NCBI RefSeq assembly: GCF_000330505.1
Contig: NW_004191832.1
Location: forward strand, 311,309-375,308
From: Entamoeba invadens IP1
Taxonomy: Eukaryota; Evosea; Mastigamoebida; Endamoebidae
DNA: 64,000 bases
Direction of reading: 5' to 3'
Shown here: positions 11,729-21,992 of the stretch, in pieces
Layout: the number at the start of each line of letters is the position of its first letter
Numbering within the stretch: position 1 is the stretch's first letter
Notes under the pieces: model-generated
What the model was told of the DNA's origin: nothing
Database searches by the model: none
Seen by the model: only the letters and a program-made list of their open reading frames with translations
Translations under genes and position numbers: made by a program

Positions 11729-12106
11729 TAGTGTAGTGTGTTATTGATTTTCACATTTCATTTGTATTGTTTTTATTACTTCAATAAGATGAAATAGCTA
11801 TATAGTATTTATATAGTTTTTATATTATTAATTTACTACTAAATATAACATTATTTATTTATAATATATATACTATTGTTATTAATTATTTATTTATAGT
11901 TTAGATATTAATACATTATTAATAAGTATTTATTTTATAATTGAATACTATAATTAGTAGTTGATATGTTATAGTTTAGTTAATAATGAATAAAATAGTA
12001 GTTATTAAGTAAATAAATACTATTATTATTAGTTAATGAGTTATAGTTTATTTTTTTAGTACATATAAACTATTTAAGACTAAACAATGAAACCGAGCGA
12101 TTCACT
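11729..12106. other. AT-rich intergenic region between convergent genes
   Basis: About 380 bases between the 3' ends of the DOCK gene (+) and the actin-bundling protein gene (-). It is dominated by TATTTAT-like and AATAATTA-like words. It should contain both cleavage and polyadenylation sites; I see no gene. Confidence 0.6.
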
Positions 12107-13184
12107 TTATTTCTTGGCAATACCGCCCTTTCTCATTGGCATATACTTTTTCTTCTCTGTCAATTCTCTTTGCATCCACCACATAGTCCCTTGCCCACTT
12201 CCTCCTGCCGCTGCTTGTTGTTCCTTCAAGTATTGTTCTGCCTCTTCGACCTTCTTTTGTGTCTCTTCAACTGTTTTCTCTGCTTGTGCGGCAGCCGCGT
12301 CGGCCTCCTCTTGTGCTTTAGCTGCAGCGTCGGCGTCACTGTCGGCGACTTCTTTAGCTTCTGTGGCGATTTTTACTAAATGTCAATATACTATTAAGTG
12401 ATAGTAATTTTATTAGAACGTATAACAAACAAGCTTTGGCGGCCTTTCTCTGTGCGGCTTCTAAAGTGGTTTTGGCTCTTCTCATCGGCAAGTCATCTTC
12501 ATTGTCCAATTTGGCCAATTCCTGAATTGCGGCATTTTTTGCGACTAAACCAGCCGTCTCGATTTTCTTCTGTAACTCAGCCCTCTTCTTGTTTTTGGCA
12601 TCTTCTTGAGCTTGCACTGCATTCAAAGCTTTTGTCACTTCATCCTCAGCTGCTTGCGCTTCCTTTTGTTTTGCAAGTGCTTTCTCGGCAGATGCTTTGG
12701 CAGACTCATTTTTCTGTTTTGCGGCTTCGGCAGCCTTTTTGGAAAGGTCGGCCTGTTTGGTGCACTCCTCAAGCTTCTTTGAGACTTCGTCTAACATCTT
12801 CTGAGCGGCAGAAAGTTGTTCGGTGTTATCACCTTGTGGAGCATTGGCCACCTTTTGCCAGTCTTGTCCGAAGTAATAGACTAAAAAGTGAAGAAGAGAA
12901 ACTCTCTTAAAGTTTTCAACACCAGCATTTTTGAGTTGGGAACGCATCTCTTGGACGGTCTTCTGATTTCCAATTTTTTCAAAAACTCGATGGACATTTA
13001 ATTCATCTAAGTCACACCCCTCAGCATGGTTCTCATGCTCAAACTCAATAAAAGTGTTTGTAAAGCCCCACATCTCTTCGGCAAGAGTGTCTTTATAAGC
13101 AGGCCATACTGCATTCAACATCCAGATCGCTTGGTCTTTAAAAACTTTCTTATTCAAAGCCTTAAACTTCTCTAAGTCTGTCAT
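12107..13184 (-). CDS. abpB: abpB-type 30/34-kDa actin-bundling protein
   Basis: About 340 aa from two exons, 13184-12431 and 12375-12107, split by a 55-nt intron (GTTTGT...TAG) in phase 1. The helical N-terminal half (WPAYKDTL, DLDELNVHRVF, RVSLLHFLVYYF) and the C-terminal signature MWWMQRELTEKKKY match the Dictyostelium calcium-regulated 34-kDa actin-bundling protein, which ends in a very similar WWM..DLEEKKK motif (recalled, not searched). Between them lies an alanine/lysine/glutamate-rich coiled coil (about residues 125-310). The family cross-links actin filaments at the cell cortex. The segment matching the calcium loop of the Dictyostelium protein (residues 88-99, GVENFKRVSLLH) lacks acidic ligands at key positions, so calcium control may be lost. 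The coiled coil is longer than in the relative I recall. Confidence 0.8.
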
Positions 13185-13658
13185 TGGATATTTGAGTTCT
13201 AACTTCGAAAAACAACGAAATCTTTTTTATCAAAACAAAAAATCAAAATTTTTAGAGGAATTGGTCTTCTTTATATTTATTAAATGAAGTCCAACTAAAA
13301 ATTAAAATTAGTTTTAAAATGTTACAATTAGTTTCAAATTAATTTAAAAGTGTTCAACAAATAAAAATGATTGTAGAAAAATAATTAAAAATATTATCAA
13401 AATAAATTCAAAGTGTATCACAAAAAAAACAAAAATGTACCTTTTTCAAATGTCTCATAATTAATTATTATTGTTTCAAATAAAAGTGTTTTTGTACCAA
13501 TTAAATTATAAATTGTTTCAATATTGACAATTTTTGTTTCAAATAAAATTAACAAATATATAGGAAATTTGTTATAAATCGTTTATTTTCATCACCTTTT
13601 CGGCTTTCTAATTGAAAAATATACCAATAACTTTTCTAATATCAAACTTTCAATATAT
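13185..13658. other. AT-rich region upstream of the actin-bundling gene
   Basis: About 470 bases holding the promoter side of the minus-strand actin-bundling gene. It is mostly A/T with repeated AAATTA and TTTCAAA words. No gene or structural RNA is visible. Confidence 0.55.
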
Positions 13659-14545
13659 TCAAAACAATCTCCAATATTTTTTATATTTTTTCAAATCATT
13701 GTTCTCAAGTTTACATACTCTAATTTTTAATATACCAAATATGTTTTCAATTGTATTGTATTCTGGAGAATATGAAGTTTTAAATAGAACTTTGCAGCCT
13801 TTATTTTCTGTAACCTTGATGATTTTTTGATGTACGGATACGTTATCCAACACAAAAGCGACATTTTAAGCAAACAGATATTATATTCAACAAGCAATTT
13901 AAATCCAGCAGAAAAAAATATCTCCATCAACGACTTGGTTAAACACTTTGCTAATTTTTCTCCACTTTCTGCAATCGAACATGTACAACCATTATTGAAT
14001 GTTAAAAAGGGAGCAATTATAAAATGTTTTTTACAATTTAAAAATGTCTTTTTAAACCCTAAGTTTTGTTCTTACATTACCCAATTTCTAATGAGATTCA
14101 TCAATAAACACAACAGCAAAATAGGGTTTTTGACAACTTTTCAACTCTAACAATCTGTTGACATGTAATTTTTTTCTGATGTATTGGCAACTTTTCTTTG
14201 TATTGGCACTTTTTGAATGACAGAGGATCTAGTTTGAAGTTTTTTATTAAAATTTTATTGACTATGTACCTGTCTGACGAAGATACAGAAATCTTTTTTA
14301 CCGCGACTCTTTGTTTGCCTCAAAGACACAATTTGTTGACGAAGAAGCGAAGTTATTTTTTTCAATATGTCGTATGAGTATTTTGGGTTTCTTCCTTTCT
14401 TTTCTTTGTTATATTACTTCCATTTAGTATTTTTTTGAATATAATATTTCATTCTTTCTGTTGGTATTTTAGTTTTATATATATAATAATTAACGTGTTG
14501 AGGCAGTCCACTTTCTTCAAACAACCGGAAATGTAGGTATTATCA
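13659..14545 (-). pseudogene. Decayed Tc1/mariner-like (DDE_3) transposase
   Basis: Translating the minus strand in several frames gives an ordered but broken transposase. An N-terminal stretch (EESGLPQHVNYY, then GRNPKYSYDILKKITSLLR) looks like the DNA-binding part. It is followed by FAVVFIDESH with the first catalytic Asp, then KHFIIAPFLTFNNG. The last part is LDNVSVHQ with the second Asp and SYSPEYNTIENIFGILK with the acidic third residue. The frames are separated by stops and frameshifts, so the copy cannot make protein. The DNV.VH ... YSPE.N.IEN.FG pattern is typical of DDE_3 transposases of the Tc1/mariner group. I could not define terminal repeats. A further minus-strand stretch at 14744-14974 may be its upstream remnant. 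Confidence 0.75.
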
Positions 14546-15104
14546 TTGAAGATAATTTAACCAATCTTGGTAGTTAATTATGCAAATTGAATATAATTCA
14601 GTGTTATTGGTGTTTTTTCCAATAATTAACATTATTAAAGGTTTTTCAATCTTTTCAAAACTTCTCAAATTTTATGAGTAGGGGGTCATAAAATATAATA
14701 TCGAACTTACAACAGCTCAAACATCGAGCTAAATTCAGGAACGTTAGAACTGTTTTTTCAATCTTTGCATTTTTTGATTCTCAATATTCAGTCTTTTTTT
14801 CTGAGACTGCTGAAAATACTTGTGTTTGATTATTTCGAGATTCTTATATTGGAAGATTATATTTTTTAAGGTTTTTATACGTATACATTGATACATCACC
14901 GTTTTCGTGTTGTGATATTTAAAAGTTTTTGGAAATATCGTGTTATTACTAAGTATTGAAAGCTGTGGTAACAATTATTATAAATTAATAATAAAAAATT
15001 AAAATAATAAAAAGTGAAAAAAAAAGAGATTGCCATTAATTAATAAATATTTGGGACCTACATTGACCACCACCACTCCGTTAACTAAAATAAAATATTT
15101 GCCT
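14546..15104. other. AT-rich stretch with possible transposon remnant
   Basis: No convincing gene. A 76-codon minus-strand frame at 14744-14974 is basic and lies upstream of the decayed mariner-like transposase. It could be part of the same dead element, but I see no motif to prove it. Confidence 0.35.
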
Positions 15105-15302
15105 CGATTGTTTTTTTGAAGGGAGTCCACTTTTCAGCCACTGTTTGTGCGTCCCCATGTCGCCCACTTTCCCTGTCCGTACTGTGTGGACGCGGATGTG
15201 GTTTCTCCCCGCTTGCCAAGGGGCCAGGGGGGATCCGCGCCAAGGGAGGACTTGGAAAGTGGGTGAAACGGTGCAAACAGACTGTTTGAGTGCGTCTTTA
15301 TG
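15105..15302 (-). repeat. GC-rich dispersed repeat, copy A
   Basis: A block of about 200 bases far richer in GC than its surroundings. It contains GGATCCGCGCC and a stretch around the word CACACAGTACGGACA (minus strand). A diverged copy lies at 45805-45997 in the opposite orientation. Both copies share, in order, ATAAAGACGCACTC, a GGCGCGGATCC core, CCACACAGTACGGACA and a GTGGACT end. A 116-codon minus-strand frame crosses copy A, but copy B has stops in the same frame, so I treat it as a repeat of unknown class rather than a gene. Confidence 0.7.
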
Positions 15303-15545
15303 ATCCTTCTTTTCAATGCTCCGTCTCACTCGGTTTTTTACTATCTTGAGGTGAATTTTCGGCATTTCTGAATTCGGGAATGAGACTAAATATTTTTCCC
15401 GACAGTTGGGAACATTTTCATATATAAACAACTTTAAAAAATAAATAAGGTTTACATAATATATAATGTTACCAGACTGACTTTATGAAAAAATGGAAGG
15501 ATGCCACGGAGGAGCATCCAAAAAATATAATTAACTAAATAATAA

Positions 15546-15608
15546 ATTAATATTTGGTCGAAAATTGATGTTGCTGACCCGATAATTATTTATCGGGTTT
15601 TAAAGTGC
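15546..15608 (+). repeat. Palindromic dispersed repeat, copy 1
   Basis: A 63-base block that recurs in reverse complement at 38756-38815. Shared parts are ATTAATATTTGG, GATGTTG.TGACCCGATAA and a hairpin ACCCGATAA...TTATCGGGT followed by TTTAAA. The GTTGCTGAC word appears again beside a hairpin near 38355. The hairpin at the edge of a conserved block suggests the end of a mobile element, but no coding part is attached here. Confidence 0.65.
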
Positions 15609-18055
15609 TTGTAAATAAATATTATAAAAATTATGACTAAATAATAATAACTTCAAATTATATTATTGAAAAAAAATATAGTTTATATATTTAATTATTA
15701 TGATAATTATAATTATAAATAAATTATATTTTTTGGTTAATGGACTTATTTAATAATATTTTATACAAAAAACATAAAAAATATATGCAAAAAGAAGTGT
15801 CAACGATTTTTGTAATGGTTGTCACAAAAAAAGAGTCATAACTTGTTTTTAAAAGAAATAACCGAAATGGTAGTTTAATACACGTACAATACAAACACAA
15901 TATATATAATTATAAGATTATAATAAAAGAAGCATGAAATAAATATTTGTAACAAAACAACGTATTTTAATAAAAACATTTGTTCAAGTGTATAGTTGTG
16001 TCATATATATTAGTCAATACATTTTTACTGTTTAATGTGCACATAATATTGCAACATCGAATAAACAGTTTTCACTCTAAAATAAATATATTTAATAAAT
16101 TCACAAATATCGAGTGCGAATAAGGTAGTAATTAGAAGCGTTTATTGCTCTGTTCGAATAAATATGTTTTTTAATTTGTTAACAAGTAATTTAGTCTTTA
16201 CCTCCGAACAGATAAAACACAAAGTTTTGTTCAATTAAATTGACATATTTTGTTCAACCAAATAAGTCATTTTTCTAATTTTTTTATTCAAAACAGTAAA
16301 AATTTTTATATAATACTTCGTTGTTAATTTATTTTTTATATAGGGGTTTCGAAAATACTACAAAAACAGTTTTTTAAATCATGTTACTCTTTCAATTGTG
16401 CAACTTATGTACATTTTTGGTAGGTGTAAACTTATGAATTTATTAATAGAAATATATAAAATGATATTAAAGCCCTGAGTAAAATATACCCATTTAATTA
16501 AAAGTATATGTTCAAAACAGTTTTTACTAATAACTACGAACAAAACAAAGTCTCAAAAATCATGAATAATCAACCCCTGATAATGAAGTAAATAATATCG
16601 TAATGCTTATTTACAGTAATTATATTGGCATAATAAGTTTTGTGTCTCGTATCAGTTTTTTCACAATCCGAAATACTTTGAAGCATTATTTGCCCGATAA
16701 AACGTCAATATGATATTATAAATGTTTCTTATTGGTTATAATAGAGCACACACTTATTATAGTTTTAACTTTTAAAGTGTAAAATAAAGTGAAATTGTTA
16801 AATTAATTATAGTTAATATACATAAAATAGCTAACTACTATTTCATATGTTATTTTTTGGTTTCTAAATACTAGTTAAAATGCTAATCATATTTTTACTA
16901 ATTATTAATTATAATTAATATTGTCAAACTGATTTGATAATTTATTAACATTGGTAATGATCGATTATATAGGAACACAGAAATGAACCACCAAATTTTT
17001 GAAAAGATTTTAAACCTATATTTAATTATAAAAATAACTATAAAATTGTTTTCATGTATTTCCAAAAAAATAGTAAATACAATAGTAATATAATTAACGA
17101 AAATAGAACTGCGACCTCCATTTTTAGCTGAAGTTTTTGAAATTCCACATCTGCCGAATTAATTCTTTTCAAATAAGTTTTGAGTCAACTGTTTAGCTTG
17201 AAATCCCGGGGTTGAAGGAACAAGTTGTGCAAAGGGGGTTTAAACTAAACAACACGAGACCAATCAAAACTTTAGTGCATTATGGTGGTTCAAAAAAACA
17301 TTGAAAAACAGTTAAAAAAGTGCCTTGTTTTTGAAGAAAGCGGTCATGAAGTTATACATATAATAAATACTGTTATTACTTACTAGTTTAATAAAAGAAA
17401 TGCGAAGTTTAAAGGCAAATGAAGCTGCAACAACACACCATTACTCTCCAAATGCGGAAAGGACAATTGTTCATTTGAACAAGATTGTTTTGCTGTGACG
17501 TGTTATTCATTATAATAATTGTTTATCAATTTTCATGGGGTTTTAAGTCATTTTTCATAACCAATATCACACAAAAGCGAAAGCTGTGGAGTTGACAAAT
17601 ATTAGCAAAAACCTCCTTAAAGTTGCTGTTGAAGCTACAGAGAACAAATGCATGACATTTTTTTAAAAAAATAAACCTCTAATTGAAAATAAAAATAGAA
17701 ACAAAAATAGCAAAAACATTTTTTTTTTGTACCTAATTGTGTCATTTCAACCCCACTGATTTTCCCGTTTATTGCCATTAAAAAACTCTCTTATTGTTCG
17801 CGATAAATATAAACAATCGGGGTTAAATAACACTGTCACAGTTATTATATCGGTTAGTTATGAAAAATAACATCTTCTTCAAATTTGTTATTATATTAGA
17901 AATTATTTTACTAAGATATTTTTACTGATTTCCGATAAAAACTCCGAACAACTATTTTTCACTGTCCACCACCAAAAATATATTTAGAAGCAAAAAATGG
18001 TAATGATAACCAGTTACTCTGATTTATTAACATGAACTACAATTGAGAGATATCA
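15609..18055. other. Long AT-rich non-coding stretch
   Basis: About 2.4 kb without a supportable gene, tRNA or rRNA. It is dominated by A/T words with scattered short palindromes. The last part should contain the promoter of the gene starting at 18056, but I recognise no core motif there. Confidence 0.6.
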
Positions 18056-18856
18056 ATGAACAGTGAGATAAATCAAACAAGCTTCTTCTCTCCGTCCTCA
18101 ATGAGGTGTGAAGATGACAAGGCTTTGTTATTCCGTGTGATGTCTCAAATTTCTACAATATCTAAGAGTTATAATGGACTCTTTGAAAAGCGTTTAGAGA
18201 CTTCAGACAAGCTTTGCAATGAATTAGTTTCTATTCAAGAAGAAATAGAAAAAGCTAAAAACGACTTGATGCTGAAAAAAATTAAAAATATGGACTTGGA
18301 AATTCACCTGGAAGAACTGAATAAGAACGAAGAGGAGAAAGAAATGTCTGTGATGGACTTTCTTCGCCAAATGTCAAAGGAAAAGCCAATCAGTCCATCA
18401 AAAAGTCCACAACCCCCCGCGCAAAGTTCTCCCACGACAAGTCCCAAGAGATCAAATGATTTGTCAATAACTTCCGGATATACTAAATATATGAAACTCA
18501 AGTCGTCTTTTCTGAAGAAAAAAGAAAACAAAACAAAAGACAAGAAATCCGACGAGGAAATGAGTCCTTCCAGTCAAAGCCCAAAATCGATAAATATGTC
18601 AAACTCAAAAAGTTTCCATTTTCCTTATACCCACAGTCCAAAAGAAAAAAATTATGACGACCGCAAACGACTTGTTGTCGGCTCAATTAAAACTCTCTTT
18701 GAAAACAAAAAAAAGAGTCGCCGTTCACTCGACCCAAACTGCCAATTCGAAAAAGACTGCTTGGACTCTGCTAAAACACAAAAGGACGACTGTTTAGATA
18801 CTTATATCTGTGTAAGGTCCCAAACACCAACTATTAAGCCAGAAATTCACTTGTAA
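18056..18856 (+). CDS. Hypothetical Ser/Pro-rich coiled-coil protein
   Basis: An intact 266-aa single-exon frame starting at ATG 18056. The N-terminal third (about residues 25-95) is helical and heptad-like (ISTISKSYNGLFEKRLETSD, VSIQEEIEKAKNDL) and predicts coiled coil. The centre (about 110-210) is low-complexity, rich in Ser, Pro and Lys, with many SP pairs (PSKSPQPP, TTSPKRS, SPSSQSPKS) that could be targets of proline-directed kinases. The C-terminus is basic and then Cys-containing (CQFEKDCLDSAK). There is no signal peptide or membrane segment. I recognise no family. It stands alone in AT-rich DNA. The composition suggests a cytoplasmic or nuclear phosphoprotein (inference only). Confidence 0.65.
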   Translation: MNSEINQTSFFSPSSMRCEDDKALLFRVMSQISTISKSYNGLFEKRLETSDKLCNELVSIQEEIEKAKNDLMLKKIKNMDLEIHLEELNKNEEEKEMSVMDFLRQMSKEKPISPSKSPQPPAQSSPTTSPKRSNDLSITSGYTKYMKLKSSFLKKKENKTKDKKSDEEMSPSSQSPKSINMSNSKSFHFPYTHSPKEKNYDDRKRLVVGSIKTLFENKKKSRRSLDPNCQFEKDCLDSAKTQKDDCLDTYICVRSQTPTIKPEIHL

Positions 18857-18910
18857 TTTTCCACCTATTTGTCTCATCCATTGTTTTTGTTCTTTCGTTT
18901 TGGTCACCTA

Positions 18911-19110
18911 CAGATGGGGTACTAAGGTTTCGACTAATAATTAATAATTTTTATACCATTGAAAAAACTATATATGAAAAGTTATATTTGGAACAGTTTT
19001 TAAAAATAAATTAAAAAAACTTTAAATATTAAATATTCAATATTATTCAAATAGTATTTAAATAGTAAGTCGAAACCTTGGTTCTTGTCGAAACTTGAGT
19101 CCCACATCTG
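18911..19110. mobile_element. MITE-like element with TA duplication
   Basis: A 200-bp non-coding element flanked by TA at 18909-18910 and 19111-19112. The left end reads CAGATGGGGTACTAAGGTTT and the reverse complement of the right end CAGATGTGGGACTCAAGTTT. A GGTTTCGACT block is repeated inside both ends. The TA duplication and imperfect inverted ends fit a non-autonomous element of the Tc1/mariner type. It has no reading frame of its own, and the interior is AT-rich. Confidence 0.65.
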
Positions 19111-19845
19111 TATGTTTTAGACCATTTTATCTTTACCTTTTTTCTTCTGAACTTTTAAAATACCATTGAACATCATAATATCGGGAAATCTCGAGTTTAT
19201 TAAAAAACTTTCTTCATTTTTTAAGTTTATTATTCAAATTACTTTACACATACCAAAAAGGGAAAATAATCAAAAAATGTTTATGTATCCCTTTAAAAAG
19301 GGTCAATAAGAAATGTTATCTTAAGTTAATAAACAAAAAAACATTGACAGTTAAGTTATCGAACTATTGCTTAGCAAACGAACCTTATTATTTTGTACAA
19401 TTATTATAAATAACTAATAAACTATACATATATTAAAGTTTTTTTTTGAAAAAATACTTGTTTTTTGGTTTTTAATTAAAAACCCATGATTTTAAAGAAA
19501 ATGACAAGTACTTTTCCACTTAAAAGAAAAAAAGACGGGCTAAGGTTAATTTACTAAATTGTAATTCTAAACATTAATTTGGTAGTTTGAATAATTGTTA
19601 TAATAGTTGAGTTTTTATTCAAAACTTAATTGGTATTTTCTTATTCACTTTTTTTAAAATAATTTTTAAATCAATTATTATTTATTATTAATTATTAATA
19701 TTAATTACTATGTAAATAAATTAACTTTAACTATTTTATTTAGTTAAAACCAAACTTTATTTATTAAAAAAATATATCAGAATGCAAGTTTTCTTTTTAG
19801 TTGTATTTTTAGTAGAAAACAATTTTCGCTTTAATAACAATTCCA

Positions 19846-19936
19846 ATTAAAATATAATTAAAATATAATTAAAATATAATTAAAATATAATTAAAATATA
19901 ATTAAAATATAATTAAAATATAATTAAAATATAATT
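19846..19936. repeat. Tandem repeat, 11-bp unit, about eight copies
   Basis: The unit ATTAAAATATA repeats without visible interruption for about 90 bases, some 90 bases upstream of the STE24 start codon. It is a simple minisatellite, and any promoter role is unknown. Confidence 0.9.
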
Positions 19937-20027
19937 CTTTTGTAATAACAACACATTTTAAAAAATGATATTTTATTACTATTAAATTACTATAAAATGA
20001 ATTCGAGTAAAGAACTTAATAATACCT

Positions 20028-21439
20028 ATGGGGATATACTTATCACTAGTTATTGGTGTTATAATAATTGGGGTACTCTTCGATATATTTAAACAATATC
20101 GGAAACACCAGACGTACAAAGTGAAAGAGATACCCAAGTCTATCAAAGAGATTTATGGCGACAAATTAACACAAGAAGAGTTTGATGCCTCTCAGAGTTA
20201 CCAATTGGACTCTTCGAGACTTGTGTTTATCAAGATAGCTGTCAAACTAGTCTTCGAAGTGACTGCATTTCTCAGTCCGTTATTTCCAAGTGTCTACAAC
20301 CATTATAAGTCCATGCCGGAGTACTTGTCTTCGATACTCTTTGTCCTCACATTCAACATTTTGGACACTTTAGTTGACCTTCCCTTCTCTTTATATAACA
20401 CTTTTGTGATTCGTGAGAAGCACAAAATGAACAACATGACTCTCGGAATATACATCAAAGACGCTTTAAAAAGCTTTGCGTTGTCTGGTGTATTGAGTAT
20501 TATAGTGGTCACGGTATTATACTTCTTGGCTGGTCCAAGTGTCTCTGTTGACTCTCTAGAAGACCAAAGTAGTGTTATTAAGCACTTCACTCTCTATTTC
20601 TGGCTTGCTATTATGGTCATAGACATCGTCATTTCCCTCATCTTTGTCCCATTCATTCTCCCACTCTTTTACGAGAAAAAGCCATTGGAAGAGTCCGAAC
20701 TGAAGACCAAAATTACTGAAGTTATGAAAGACGTCGATTTCAATTTAAAAGACGTGTGGATGATCGACGCATCGAAAAAGATGAAAGAAGGAAACGCCTT
20801 CTTCTCTGGGCTTTTTGGGAAGCGCGACCTTGTTCTCTTCGATAATTTGACCACATCATGTAACACAGAAGAAATCGTTGCTATTGTCTTACACGAAGTC
20901 GGCCACTGCAAACATCGTCATTTGTACAAACTTCTCGGAGTGCAGTCGATACTCATTTTTATAGTATTTAAAATTATCGAAATTTTCTTGTTCAAGAAAA
21001 CTCTCTACAAAGACTTCGGCTTCGATAGGACAGTTTACGTATTCGGTTTCGTCGTGTTAAACACTACGTTAAGTCCTTTGATGGAAATTATATCAATCGG
21101 GTTGAACGCTGTTATGAGGAAATTCGAGTTCCAAGCAGACAGATATGCGGTGGACAACGGATTCACTTGTTTAGACTCCGCTCTTATTAAACTCTCTGTT
21201 TGTTGCTCACTCATATTATATTATAATAAATAGTATAGCTTAATATTATTTTTTGTTTATTATAGTTTATTATAGTTTATTATACTATTAAGTATTATAT
21301 ATGATTTACTTATTTATAGATCATGAATAAATCTTCGTTGGTTGACGACCCCATTGTATCCGCTTTGGAAAACTCACACCCAACTGTCGAGGAGAGAGTG
21401 AAGGTAATCAGAGCTGTTGAGGTTAAGAAGGATAAGTGA
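20028..21439 (+). CDS. STE24: CAAX prenyl protease 1 (STE24/ZMPSTE24, M48 zinc metalloprotease)
   Basis: Integral ER-membrane metalloprotease that cleaves the last three residues of prenylated CAAX proteins. Exon 1 is 20028-21197 (390 codons). A 122-nt GTTTGT...TAG intron follows, and exon 2 is 21320-21439, giving 429 aa, the usual family length. Several hydrophobic segments include an N-terminal anchor (LSLVIGVIIIGVLF). The zinc motif HEVGH lies near residue 290, and the third ligand is in FEFQADRYAVDNG near residue 367. Exon 2 supplies the conserved end (PIVSALENSHPTVEERVKVI), matching the SHPT..ER block of the family. Without the intron the protein would end in a meaningless tail. The ATG at 19997 is out of frame, so I start at 20028. 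The gene is convergent with the NOM1-like gene. Confidence 0.93.
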
Positions 21440-21992
21440 GACAAGTTTTACTATTTTAATAGTTTTTTTATTAAAAATTAATTAATAATGTAAACTAATA
21501 TAATTCTTAATAAATTAATTATATATTTATATAAAATCCCATAATTCTACAAAAATAATTTATTTGATAATTTAACAATCCATTTATTATCGTATAACAA
21601 TGGGAAATGTGATGTTTAGATTAGAGTCTCTGATTAACTTGAAGATACAATTTGAATTCTGATTTCCTTTTATTATTTGATACTATTTCAGTATTATTTA
21701 GTTAGTAATATAATTATAAATGACATTATTAAAATTATGGTTTAATTTATAATAATTTTCTAATATTTTAATTAGACTAATAAAAAATCGTTTTGAACAA
21801 CTATAAATTTAAACTATAATTATCACTAAATTTCGAAATTATTTTATTACTATAACTATTCTAAATTTATAATTTTTATTATTATTATCACACCAATAAT
21901 AAGAACCATACTTTATAGTTAATTATATTATAATATATAGTTTACACGCATAAAAAATTGAAACAACAAAACTACCAATCAATCAAAGAGGA
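21440..21992. other. AT-rich intergenic region between convergent genes
   Basis: About 550 bases between the ends of the STE24 and NOM1-like genes, with no visible gene. It should contain the 3' processing signals of both. Confidence 0.6.

Noticed and set aside
12398..12910. Leu/Arg-rich plus-strand frame of 170 codons opposite the actin-bundling gene
   Set aside because: It is the antisense of the alanine/lysine coiled coil, has no family motif, and the minus-strand gene is well supported.
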